Assembly: GCA_964477345.1 (NCBI GenBank)
Contig: CAYZDL010000019.1
Span: 1-22,224 of the forward strand
Length of the DNA stretch: 22,224 bases
Reading direction: 5' to 3'
From: JAJZEO01 sp964477345
GTDB taxonomy: Bacteria; Chlamydiota; Chlamydiia; Chlamydiales; 2-12-FULL-49-11
The number at the start of each line of letters is the position of its first letter. The stretch's first letter is position 1. The position numbers and the translations under genes were made by a program. Below, piece by piece: positions 1 to 7,502 of this stretch. The notes beneath the pieces were generated by a model. The model did no database searches. It saw nothing but the letters and a program-made list of their open reading frames with translations, and was not told the DNA's origin.

Positions 1-645
1 TTAATCACTCATGAACATGCCGATCACATTAAAGGGCTCGAGATGGTCGTAAAAAAGCTCGGTATACCTGTATTTTGTAACGGTGATACGGCAAAAGCTC
101 TCTGTCAGATGATTTCAGAAAGGCCTAAGTTCAAGATTTTCTGCACAGGAGAGCCGTTTACTTATGCTGATATCAAGATACACCCTTTCTCCATTCAACA
201 TGATACTGTCGATCCTGTTGCCTTTACTTTCGAATTTGGTGCGACTAAGGTTGGAGTCTGTACCGATCTTGGATTTGCGACGAAACTTGTCGCCATGCAC
301 CTGAAAGGGTGCCACTATCTTTACCTTGAGGCAAATCATGATGAAGAGATGGTCCACGCTTGTTCGAGACCTCTTTTGTATAAACAAAGGGTCCTTTCAA
401 GACAAGGACACCTTTCTAACACTGCTGCAGGCGAGCTTCTCGTCGAAATTTATAATGATCAGCTCAAACATGTCTATTTAGCCCACCTCTCTTCGGAATG
501 TAATACAGAAAATGAGGCTCTGAGCACCGTTCAAAATATTTTAGCAAAAAACAATCTTACTGTTTCTCTATCTGTGGCCAAGCCACATCAAGTAAGCGAA
601 CCGATATTCTTTTCAAATGAAAATTTGACAAAACCTGCCCCATAA
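1..645 (+). CDS. yycJ: YycJ/WalJ-type metallo-beta-lactamase-fold hydrolase, 5'-truncated by window edge
   Basis: The reading frame is open from base 1, so the N-terminus lies outside the window; 214 residues are visible. The first ATG at 43 is not the start, because the metal-binding motif THEHADH is encoded upstream of it, at residues 4-10 of the visible part. Further metallo-beta-lactamase landmarks follow: an Asp in CTDLG, then EANHD, and a late His in LAHLSSECN, which is typical of the YycJ/WalJ subfamily. In Bacillus this family affects DNA repair and mutation rate and is linked to the WalRK operon; chlamydiae keep a homologue without WalRK. It probably acts in the cytoplasm as a metal-dependent nuclease-like enzyme. 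From memory, the chlamydial homologue lies directly before ftsK. Here an accessory insert separates the two. Family assignment is firm; the substrate is unknown. Confidence 0.88.
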   Translation, partial: LITHEHADHIKGLEMVVKKLGIPVFCNGDTAKALCQMISERPKFKIFCTGEPFTYADIKIHPFSIQHDTVDPVAFTFEFGATKVGVCTDLGFATKLVAMHLKGCHYLYLEANHDEEMVHACSRPLLYKQRVLSRQGHLSNTAAGELLVEIYNDQLKHVYLAHLSSECNTENEALSTVQNILAKNNLTVSLSVAKPHQVSEPIFFSNENLTKPAP

Positions 646-727
646 CTCACACTATTTCCTTTAAAGTGTAAACTATTGGTAGATTTGTTAAAATACTGGT
701 AACTTTGACTAACCCTAAAGGTATTCG

Positions 728-1072
728 ATGGCCTCTGTACACTTTTCTCCTAAAGTTCATAGCATTGAGACCCCGGTTCATTTGATCTGCCAAGAGACGA
801 ATACTGAACTTATTCGTTTTGAGGATGGGCTGAAGGGCAAGCCAACGATTAATCCAGACTTTTCACACATTTTTGATTACTATGTAAAAAGTGGAATCCG
901 AGTAAAGGAAATGAAAGATGAGATGTCGAATGATTTAAAGAATCTTTTAGGAATGCGTGTAAGGCCTGACGATGGTCCGGTTTTTGGCGAAGCCTTCTTC
1001 TTTTTCTTCACAGTAGGAAACTACTACGGACTCCTACCCGCTGAAAAACAATATGAATGGATCGTTCTTTAA
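728..1072 (+). CDS. Hypothetical protein, 114 aa
   Basis: I do not recognise this protein. It has a plausible ribosome-binding site (AAAGG six bases before the ATG) and lies 82 bp after the yycJ gene on the same strand. The sequence is soluble-looking and charged, with no signal peptide. The only notable element is a run of five phenylalanines near residues 90-94, followed by a TVGNYYGLLP segment. That segment could be a buried beta strand, but it is too short and polar-flanked to call a membrane helix with confidence. Its stop overlaps by 4 bp the stop of the convergent kinase-like gene. Its position beside the frameshifted kinase gene suggests both belong to one accessory insertion. Being a real gene rests on the ribosome-binding site and on having no better competing frame. 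Confidence 0.6.
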   Translation: MASVHFSPKVHSIETPVHLICQETNTELIRFEDGLKGKPTINPDFSHIFDYYVKSGIRVKEMKDEMSNDLKNLLGMRVRPDDGPVFGEAFFFFFTVGNYYGLLPAEKQYEWIVL

Positions 1073-2061
1073 ATATCGAGACGAGGCTCTCCTTTCACTA
1101 GGATTGTTTTTTGTATTAGATCCCTAGAGATGGATAAGAATCGTCCGAGTAATTCTTCTTCACCCATAGCTGCCGTTGATTCTGAATTTACGATTTTCCA
1201 GGCTTTATTTGCGATACTCTCTGCAAGTAGAGCAGGTTTTCCTCTTTGTTTTTCTGCGAAGGCAGCCGCAATCTCACTTATAGGTATAGTAGGAAAAGTA
1301 TGAATTAAGTATTGAATTAAGCAATATCTAAATCGTAGTTCGTAGGCTTGCTTGTTAGAGATTAAGGAATCTGTTTGAATTTGGTGAATTAAAGACTCAA
1401 TATCCATTTGATCAATGAAAGTTACTAGAGATTCTTCAGCAACTCCTGCATGGAAACCTAATGCAGAGTTAAAAAAGGAACTTGGAGGGGTATCATGACG
1501 TAAAAGACTTTCGCCAAGACTATCTCCATTATCGATGAGGACGAGTCTGTCGTCTTTGATCAAGATATTACTATGTTCGCGATCCTGAGATCCTAAAAGA
1601 ATGTCGACTAGAGCGGTTTGTTGAATTTGTAAAGGAGGGAGATGAACTAGAGGATTGACTTTACGCCTTTCTGAGTAGCTGATGTATGTTTCGGCATCTG
1701 CAACATATCTTTGACAAGATCCAAGTTCTGGTTGTAGGCTAGGGTCATTCCCTAAAGGTAAACGTACTGGGACAGTTTGAGGAATGTAATCGAAATGGTC
1801 CTTAAAGATTCTATAAGCAACTATTTCACGTTTCCATCCATCACCAATTTTCATACCGTTTGAATAGTCAGCATAATGAGGTAAATCTCGAGGTATTTCT
1901 TTTACGAGAGATTCGGGGGTACCTGGCTCACCCCTGCTCGGCTTAAAAATACCAATCGGTCCTCCGGGTCCTCGGATAATAAATGCCGCGGAGCGACCCT
2001 GTTGATGGACGTTTATCGGGAAAATGCCACATTGGGATCTAACGCTTTCGGGGAGTAAGGG
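1069..2061 (-). pseudogene. PI3/PI4-kinase-like catalytic domain, C-terminal part of a frameshifted gene
   Basis: The frame is open from 2061 down to the stop at 1069. No ATG, GTG or TTG occurs before the ATG at 1854, and that ATG lies inside the domain. Upstream of it the same frame encodes a glycine-rich ATP loop and lysine (GGPIGIFKP, Lys at 1942-1944). The motif KREIVAY, a catalytic loop DREHSN (about 1567-1584) and a metal-binding IDNG (about 1525-1536) follow. This order is that of PI3/PI4-type and related lipid or protein kinases, a family also used by intracellular bacterial effectors. The missing N-terminus is the 178-residue frame at 2013-2549, displaced by one base. Joining them needs a -1 shift before 2013. 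The gene may be inactivated, or the sequence may contain an indel error. All visible catalytic motifs are intact, which suggests the lesion is recent or an artefact. Confidence 0.72.
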
Positions 2062-2549
2062 TCATTGGCCATGTTTACGATTAGGGCGATTTCGGCACAA
2101 AATGTCATATCGTCAGCTGATAATGAGATATCATGATTGGCAATAAGATCTTTGATTGCTGTGGCGTTCGTGGATGGGTCAAAAGTAGCTCTTTTAAATC
2201 TAACGAGAGTATCTTTAGCCACCTCTAGAATATCTTGTTGTAGTTGAGGTGTAAGAAGACCTGAAGTTTCGAGATTCCCGAGCAGCCCCATAAGGTAGGC
2301 TCTAAAGACAGCTTCAGATCCCACTATGACTGGGGAGATAAGTTTTTGTCTTAAATTCGCCGTTACAGCGGCTCTTGCGATGGGGGCAATCTTCGCTGAA
2401 AATAGACCACCCAATATGGACCGGTCTTCTTTTCGACACAGACGGCCTTGCCAATCGGTCACTACCCTCCTTGAATTAGGGGCTAGATTTTCAATAAATA
2501 AGATGTTTTCAGCTTGTATTGTTGGATTAATCGAAAGAACGTTATCCAT
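2013..2549 (-). CDS. N-terminal part of the frameshifted PI3/PI4-kinase-like protein
   Basis: This 178-codon frame starts at an ATG preceded by AAGGTGA about five to six bases upstream, a good ribosome-binding site, with a sigma-70-like promoter behind it. The sequence resembles no domain I can name. It is largely helical and soluble, with an early segment VVTDWQGRL and many Asn/Asp/Ala residues. It ends with DPNVAFSR and a TAA at 2013-2015. Reading one base back in the T4/C3 tract (GGGAAAA on the plus strand, 2018-2024) continues instead into FPINVHQQGRSAAFIIRGPG and the kinase ATP loop. I therefore read it as the N-terminal regulatory or targeting region of the kinase-like protein. A genuine separate 178-residue protein is the alternative. 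No standard X-XXY-YYZ slippery heptamer is present in the right phase. Confidence 0.65.
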   Translation of the reverse strand: MDNVLSINPTIQAENILFIENLAPNSRRVVTDWQGRLCRKEDRSILGGLFSAKIAPIARAAVTANLRQKLISPVIVGSEAVFRAYLMGLLGNLETSGLLTPQLQQDILEVAKDTLVRFKRATFDPSTNATAIKDLIANHDISLSADDMTFCAEIALIVNMANDPYSPKALDPNVAFSR

Positions 2550-2584
2550 AATAAATCACCTTAATATTAAATTAATTAGTTATA

Positions 2585-2613
2585 ATTATATCACTATTCG
2601 ATAGATAGGTAAA
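2585..2613 (-). promoter_or_regulatory. Candidate sigma-70 promoter of the kinase-like gene
   Basis: On the minus strand TTTACC (2608-2613) and TATAAT (2585-2590) are separated by 17 bases. The -10 box is a perfect consensus match and the -35 box matches at four of six positions. The implied transcript starts about 30 bases before the ATG at 2549. The surrounding DNA is extremely AT-rich, so chance matches are likely. The 8-bp arm of an inverted repeat (2600-2607) lies in the spacer. Confidence 0.4.
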
Positions 2614-2690
2614 TTAAATTTTTGCAAATTAATATAAATCATTAATAATCAGTATATTGCGATTTTTTTAATTTAGTTCAAGTATCTATC
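2600..2690. repeat. Imperfect inverted repeat between ftsK and the kinase-like gene
   Basis: GATAGATA at 2600-2607 is exactly complementary to TATCTATC at 2683-2690. Inside these arms, AAATTAAA at 2611-2618 is complementary to TTTAATTT at 2667-2674. The two arm pairs are nearly in register, enclosing a very AT-rich core. The left outer arm sits in the spacer of the kinase promoter and the right one abuts the ftsK stop codon. It could be an operator, part of a transcription end, or a scar of the insertion that separated yycJ from ftsK. The high AT content weakens any claim. Confidence 0.4.
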
Positions 2691-5108
2691 TTAAAGGTCT
2701 TTAAGAATTTGACGAGGGCGCGATCCTTCTTGGGGACCGATGATCCCATTAGATTCGAGTTCATCCATGAGAGAGGCGGCTCTTGCATAGCCGATTTTAA
2801 GCTTTCTTTGGAGAAAAGTGGTAGAGGCGGTCCTATGGTCTAGGACGATCTGGTGAGCTTTGCTATAAAGAGGATCCTTTGCAGACTCATCCCCTCCCTC
2901 ATCGTTTCCAAGATCCTCAGGAAGCATATTATCAAAGGAGTTGAAGAGATAGTTCGGGGGGTGGGCCGAGGTGATCTGATCGACGACTCTATTGATGTCT
3001 TCATCTCGAATATAGACTCCTTGACAACGGATCAATTGTGATGTGCCGGGGGGCAAAAAGAGCATGTCGCCGTTTCCTAAGAGAGCTTCAGCACCATTTT
3101 CATCGAGGATGATTTGGCTATTGATACGGCTTGATACTTTGAAAGCGATTCGAGTAGGGAAGTTTGCTTTAATCAATCCCGTAATCACTTCACGAGAGGG
3201 GCGTTGTGTGGCCAAGATTAGGTGAATTCCGACAGCACGGGCCATTTGAGCAATCCTTGCGATGGGGGTTTCAAGATCGGCGCTTGATGTCATCATCAGA
3301 TCTGCAAATTCATCAATGATGCAGACGATGAAGTAAAATTTCTCTGGAACGGTACACTCGAGGCTTTGCTCAAACTCAAGGTCAATCTTTCGCTTATTGA
3401 AAGCATGAATGTTCCGTACTCCTACTCGCTTGAGGACTTCGTACCGATATTGCATCTCTTTGACAAGCCATTGAAGTGCTGCATAGGCGCCGGTTGCTTC
3501 AGTGATGACTGGGGCAATCAAATGGGGAAGTTTTGAGTAAAAGGTGAGCTCAACTTTTTTGGGATCGATTAAGATCAACTTCACTTCGTCAAACGAGAGA
3601 TTCATCAATATCGACATGATGATTGTATTGATGCAAACCGATTTTCCTGACCCAGTCGCACCAGCGATAATGCAGTGGGGCATTTTTGTTAAATCACAGA
3701 TCACATCCTCTCCACTAACAGTCTTTCCAAGAAGCATCGGGATGTGGAATTTTGAATCTGAGCGTCTGTAGGTATTGAGCATCTCTTTAAAGCCGACTTC
3801 TTGTGGATATAAAGAGGGAATTTCGACTCCGACTGCAGCCTTTCCTGGTATGGGGGCTATGATCCGGATCGATTTTGCTTGTAAATTTAGGGCAATATCG
3901 TTTTCAAGGGCTTTAATTTTCTGGACTTTCACGCCAATTGCTGGATGAACTTCAAATGAAGTGATCGTGGGGCCTGAGTAAATGTGGCCTACCTTGGCTT
4001 CAATTCCAAAGCTGGCAAGAGTTTCTTCTAGAATAGCGGCTCGGTCTTTCAGTTCTTTTTTCAATCCTGACTGATCGACGGTCGTCGCATCAGTTAAGAG
4101 AGACATAGTGGGAGGTGTGTATCGGCCTAGTTTGCTTGCTTTCTTGATTTCTCTGGCTTCGATAAACTCCTCAATGACCATTTTGTTTTTTGCTGTCTCT
4201 TTCATGGTGATTTGAGGAGGCTCGATTTTTTCTACTATCGCCTCTTCGATCTCTTCTTCAGGTTCTGGAGGGATAAGATCCTTAAAGGTTTTTTTTCTTT
4301 TGGGTCTTTCGTAAATAGGGGTGTGTTTGATGGTCGGTTTTCTCGGCATAGTAAGAGGAGATGTGACTGGTTCCTTTTTTTGTACCGATTTTGGTGTGAG
4401 ATATCTTGTTAGTGACAACAGCTTGCGTATCCCCTTGACGATCAAATCAAATGTTAGGGGGAAAATAGAGATCAATTGCCTGATCCCTTTAGAAAAACTC
4501 ATATCTGTCAGGAGGATTAAGGAGAATACAAGGATCGTTGAGAAGAGGATCAGGACCCCAATATTGCTCAAGAGAAGTTGTAAATTAGCATGTGGTAAAT
4601 CTCGAAATAAATAGTAAAAAGGGACGCCGCCCAAGTTGTATCGTTCATAACGAACAGGAGAGGGGGTGTAAATAATGGCAGTTTCCGAATAGACCCGCTC
4701 ATAGAGAAAGGACATGTTGAACCATTTCGTTTCGGCGAGTAGATTCAGTAAAATACAGAGAGCCGAGAGAAAAAACATAAAGTAGAATGACTTGATGAGG
4801 ACGCCGTCATAAGAGCGGATCTTCAAAAGACGCCAACCAAGCCAACCAAAGAAGATGGCAATTGCGTAACTGCCTAAGCCAAAAATATAGTGAAATCCAT
4901 AAGCGATGACGTGGCCAAGAAGTCCAAGCCAATTTTCCTCATGATGGCCGTCGATAAAACTAAAGAAACAGGTGAAAAGAAAAAAGGCGGCACCTATGAA
5001 GAGAAGCCCTTTAGCTTCTGGATGGTGATTCACGCGTTTTTTTTGCTCTTTGCTTTTGTTCTTTGCGACCCAGGGCAAGATGACTCCAGCGATACGTTCA
5101 AACTTCAT
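2691..5108 (-). CDS. ftsK: DNA translocase FtsK
   Basis: This septum-located, ATP-driven DNA pump clears and aligns chromosome ends during division. I start it at the ATG at 5108, giving 805 aa, because the longer frame to 5177 would run through tRNA-His. Hydrophobic membrane segments occupy about residues 34-205. A charged linker follows (about 240-330), then the motor. Walker A GATGSGKS is at 483-490, Walker B FIVCIIDE at 593-600, and the family motif LATQRPS at 632-638. A C-terminal winged-helix gamma domain (about 746-805) is present, so KOPS-type sequence reading should be possible. No convincing Shine-Dalgarno precedes the start. The gene begins 29 bases after tRNA-His, so it is probably expressed as part of the comEC-tRNA transcript or from a promoter within it. 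Chlamydiae divide without FtsZ but keep FtsK. Identification is firm. Confidence 0.96.
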   Translation of the reverse strand: MKFERIAGVILPWVAKNKSKEQKKRVNHHPEAKGLLFIGAAFFLFTCFFSFIDGHHEENWLGLLGHVIAYGFHYIFGLGSYAIAIFFGWLGWRLLKIRSYDGVLIKSFYFMFFLSALCILLNLLAETKWFNMSFLYERVYSETAIIYTPSPVRYERYNLGGVPFYYLFRDLPHANLQLLLSNIGVLILFSTILVFSLILLTDMSFSKGIRQLISIFPLTFDLIVKGIRKLLSLTRYLTPKSVQKKEPVTSPLTMPRKPTIKHTPIYERPKRKKTFKDLIPPEPEEEIEEAIVEKIEPPQITMKETAKNKMVIEEFIEAREIKKASKLGRYTPPTMSLLTDATTVDQSGLKKELKDRAAILEETLASFGIEAKVGHIYSGPTITSFEVHPAIGVKVQKIKALENDIALNLQAKSIRIIAPIPGKAAVGVEIPSLYPQEVGFKEMLNTYRRSDSKFHIPMLLGKTVSGEDVICDLTKMPHCIIAGATGSGKSVCINTIIMSILMNLSFDEVKLILIDPKKVELTFYSKLPHLIAPVITEATGAYAALQWLVKEMQYRYEVLKRVGVRNIHAFNKRKIDLEFEQSLECTVPEKFYFIVCIIDEFADLMMTSSADLETPIARIAQMARAVGIHLILATQRPSREVITGLIKANFPTRIAFKVSSRINSQIILDENGAEALLGNGDMLFLPPGTSQLIRCQGVYIRDEDINRVVDQITSAHPPNYLFNSFDNMLPEDLGNDEGGDESAKDPLYSKAHQIVLDHRTASTTFLQRKLKIGYARAASLMDELESNGIIGPQEGSRPRQILKDL

Positions 5109-5137
5109 GATACTGTGGTGCTGGAAAAAAAACAATG

Positions 5138-5212
5138 GGCGATAGAACGGATTCGAACCGTCGACATCAGGAACCACAATCCTGCGCTCTAACCAACTGA
5201 GCTACTACCGCC
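5138..5212 (-). tRNA. tRNA-His (anticodon GTG)
   Basis: On the minus strand a full cloverleaf can be folded. The acceptor stem GCGGTAG/CTATCGC contains one G:U pair, and the D stem is GCTC/GAGC. The anticodon stem CAGGA/TCCTG carries the loop TTGTGGT, so the anticodon is GTG. The T arm has the loop TTCGAAT. A G at position -1 (5212) opposes a C at position 73 (5138), which is the identity signature of histidine tRNA. The CCA end is not encoded. The gene lies 17 bases after comEC and 29 bases before the ftsK start, all on the same strand. A run of eight T follows the tRNA at about 5125-5132 in minus-strand reading. Confidence 0.97.
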
Positions 5213-5229
5213 ACACAAAGGTCAGCATT

Positions 5230-6687
5230 TTATACGAGAAGTTTGATTCTTGTCAACAGGGTTCTTCTATATTCTAGGTAGGCCCCTAGCAAAATTAGCG
5301 ATGATGTTATTCCGATTGCAAACGTAGTGGAGAGGGGGTAAATGATCATCTGGGTGCTGTTACTGCCACACCAATAAAGTATTTCAAGGATATTTTTACT
5401 ATACCATTCATTGATCGAAAGGATCGTAGGGCCTATCCAAGGGATGAGGCTTGCAAAAACTCCAAGGAGCGAGAGGGTCATCGCGGTAGGCAAAAAGAAA
5501 TTAAAAAAGATCCCTGTCCAAGAATATTCCCCAAAATGGGTTAAGCAAATGGGGGCTGTCGATAAGCTTGCCACAATTGAGAGAGAGATCATTTGCCGAA
5601 TCACTTGAGCGCTTTTAACTACCGACCTTTCATGCCAACGAAGTTGCCTAAGTTCCTCTAATTTCCAGTTAGGGAAGAGCTTTTGAAATGCTAGATCGGC
5701 AGTGGGAAAAATCGTCAAGATGGCGTAAGTAGCCATATAGCTTAATTGATAACCAATTGAAAATAGGGATTCAGGATCGATAATGAGCGAAAAAGCTGCT
5801 GCAATTCCCAAAGAATTGAGACCATTAGGTTTGTTACTGAGCATCATTCCGACGCAAAAAATGGCAGAGGTCATCCAAGCTCGTTTGATCGAAGCGGATT
5901 CACCAATAAAGAAAAAGTAGAGGGTAATCGAAATTAGAAGAAAAACGGGTGTCATTCGACCAGGACAAAAAAGTGATGCCACGCCAATAAGGGCAAATAG
6001 TAGCCACGAATATTGAAAACCAGAAATAGCAAGAGTATGGCTTAGCCCAGTCCATCTAAAAATCTCTTGAAGCAGCTTACTTTCGACCCCTCCTGTGCCC
6101 AAGGAGGAAAAAAAATCACAAGTCAGGGGGTGGGTAGTATGCTTTTTAAAATAGAGTCTGAGTCGATCTTTTAAATTAAGTCGCAACTCAGCTAAGGAAA
6201 AGGTTTTTTCAACAGGTGTCCAATGATCAACCACCATGTTGTAAAAATGGTGGTTGCTATAGCGTAATTTGGCCTCTACCAAATAGTCGCAGTTTGCAAG
6301 GGGTCTTCCCTTTGTATTTTTCACTAATACAGTGCACGGAATTTGTGTGTAATGTTCTCCATTACATGAAAAATAGGTCAAAGCCCCCTGATAGGATAGG
6401 AAAGAACCATTTTTGAAAGGAGGGTGTCGGATTTTCTCAATGGTAAAATAGCCAATTCCCTTCGCTTCAGATTTTAAAACTACAGGATCTACAGAGACGT
6501 GTGTGTTTAGATAAGAAAGAAAAGCAATTAGGTAAAATCCTAAGATGTGCCTTTTATTTTTTCCTAATAGACCGAGCGGTAATAGGTAGGGGAAGCAAAA
6601 ATAAAGGGCCACTCCAGACAAGACTGATAAACCAAAATAGAGACCGGGAAATTGCCTCCAGAAAAGCTGGAGAGAAAAAGATGACAT
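5230..6687 (-). CDS. comEC: ComEC/Rec2-family competence protein, short chlamydial form
   Basis: ComEC forms the inner-membrane channel for single-stranded DNA uptake. The chosen ATG at 6687 gives 485 aa; the longer frame to 6906 would bury the start of the divergent hydrolase gene. Two N-terminal membrane helices (about 16-60) are followed by a soluble OB-like region (about 75-165). The Competence domain (about 185-485) follows, with many membrane helices. It contains the hallmark region FRWTGLSHTLAISGF at about 210-224, equivalent to the family's AISGLH core. The C-terminal metallo-beta-lactamase nuclease domain of full-length ComEC (about 750 aa) is absent, as I recall for chlamydial homologues. 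The stop lies just before tRNA-His and ftsK. The start region overlaps the divergent hydrolase gene by 7 bp, so its promoter must lie inside that gene. Confidence 0.88.
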   Translation of the reverse strand: MSSFSLQLFWRQFPGLYFGLSVLSGVALYFCFPYLLPLGLLGKNKRHILGFYLIAFLSYLNTHVSVDPVVLKSEAKGIGYFTIEKIRHPPFKNGSFLSYQGALTYFSCNGEHYTQIPCTVLVKNTKGRPLANCDYLVEAKLRYSNHHFYNMVVDHWTPVEKTFSLAELRLNLKDRLRLYFKKHTTHPLTCDFFSSLGTGGVESKLLQEIFRWTGLSHTLAISGFQYSWLLFALIGVASLFCPGRMTPVFLLISITLYFFFIGESASIKRAWMTSAIFCVGMMLSNKPNGLNSLGIAAAFSLIIDPESLFSIGYQLSYMATYAILTIFPTADLAFQKLFPNWKLEELRQLRWHERSVVKSAQVIRQMISLSIVASLSTAPICLTHFGEYSWTGIFFNFFLPTAMTLSLLGVFASLIPWIGPTILSINEWYSKNILEILYWCGSNSTQMIIYPLSTTFAIGITSSLILLGAYLEYRRTLLTRIKLLV

Positions 6688-7502
6688 TATATCTTGGTTC
6701 AAGTATACGCTGGAACGTGGGATATGCAAAGACAGATGATAGCTCCGTATACTTTGAAATTTATGGTGAAGGAAAGCCCCTCGTCTTAGTCTGTGGTTTA
6801 ACGGGGAGTGTCGATTACTATTGGCAGGCCATTTTACCTGAGTTAGCAAGAAATTTTCAAGTGATTGTCTTTGATTCACGAGGGATGGGTAAGACCCAAT
6901 ACACAAACAAGAATTTTTTGATCGAAGGGATTACAAACGACATCTTCTTTCTCCTTGATCACTTGGGGATAGAAAAAGTTTCCCTGTTTGGGCAGTCGAT
7001 GGGAGCTAGTGTCACTCAGACATTTGCGCGTAAATATCCGCAAAGAGTTGAAAACATTATCTTGTGTAATGGATTTCATCAGCTAAACCAGAAAGATCGA
7101 ATTATGCTTGAAGGAGTTCTCTCCCTCTTAGAAGAGAAGGTCCCGGTGCAAAAGCTATTTTACCTCCTCATGCCATGGATTTTTTCGGAAAAGTTCCTTT
7201 CAAATACTCAAACAAGAAACAAATTAAAAGAATTCTATGCTCATCGAAGCCTTTCACCCGAAGGGGTAAAGCATCAGATAGAAGCTCTATTGGTATTTAA
7301 TTCCGGTCCTTGGTTAAAAGAGATCGATGTAAGAACACTTGTCATTTCTTCAAAGGACGATTTGATGTTTCCTCTCTCAGAAGGGGAGTTTCTCTCTTCC
7401 AAAATTCCCGATGCTCTTTATATTGAAATTGAAGGCGGTCACGCATCACATGTTGAACAAGCGCCACAGCTTGTCTCTATCATTCGTGATTTTAACTACT
7501 AA
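6681..7502 (+). CDS. Alpha/beta-fold hydrolase
   Basis: This cytoplasmic esterase-like enzyme has 273 aa when started at the ATG at 6681, which has GGAG eight bases upstream. A longer frame to 6501 has no such support and would lie inside comEC. The nucleophile elbow GQSMG places the serine at residue 106. The oxyanion region is around LVCGLTG (36-42), with DSRGMGKT at 65-72. The acid is Asp226 or Asp227 in SSKDD, and the histidine is at 254 in GGHASH. All fit the alpha/beta hydrolase superfamily near the 3-oxoadipate enol-lactonase and haloperoxidase-like group. The substrate cannot be read from the sequence. It is divergent from comEC with overlapping starts, and its 3' end overlaps the stop of the convergent LRR gene by 11 bp. 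Confidence 0.88.
   Translation: MTLYLGSSIRWNVGYAKTDDSSVYFEIYGEGKPLVLVCGLTGSVDYYWQAILPELARNFQVIVFDSRGMGKTQYTNKNFLIEGITNDIFFLLDHLGIEKVSLFGQSMGASVTQTFARKYPQRVENIILCNGFHQLNQKDRIMLEGVLSLLEEKVPVQKLFYLLMPWIFSEKFLSNTQTRNKLKEFYAHRSLSPEGVKHQIEALLVFNSGPWLKEIDVRTLVISSKDDLMFPLSEGEFLSSKIPDALYIEIEGGHASHVEQAPQLVSIIRDFNY

Noticed and set aside
1069..1854. Kinase-like gene as a complete 261-residue protein starting at 1854
   Set aside because: The ATP-binding loop and lysine are encoded upstream of this ATG in the same frame, and no ribosome-binding site precedes it.
2013..2061. Programmed -1 frameshifting in the kinase-like gene
   Set aside because: The T4/C3 tract is not an X-XXY-YYZ heptamer in the correct phase, and I saw no obvious stimulating hairpin; a mutation or sequence error is simpler.
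5109..5177. Longer FtsK start at 5177
   Set aside because: The extra codons are the 3' half of tRNA-His and its trailer, and the peptide has no family resemblance.
6688..6906. Longer ComEC start at 6906
   Set aside because: The extra 73 residues are antisense to the well-supported start and N-terminus of the hydrolase and lack membrane character.
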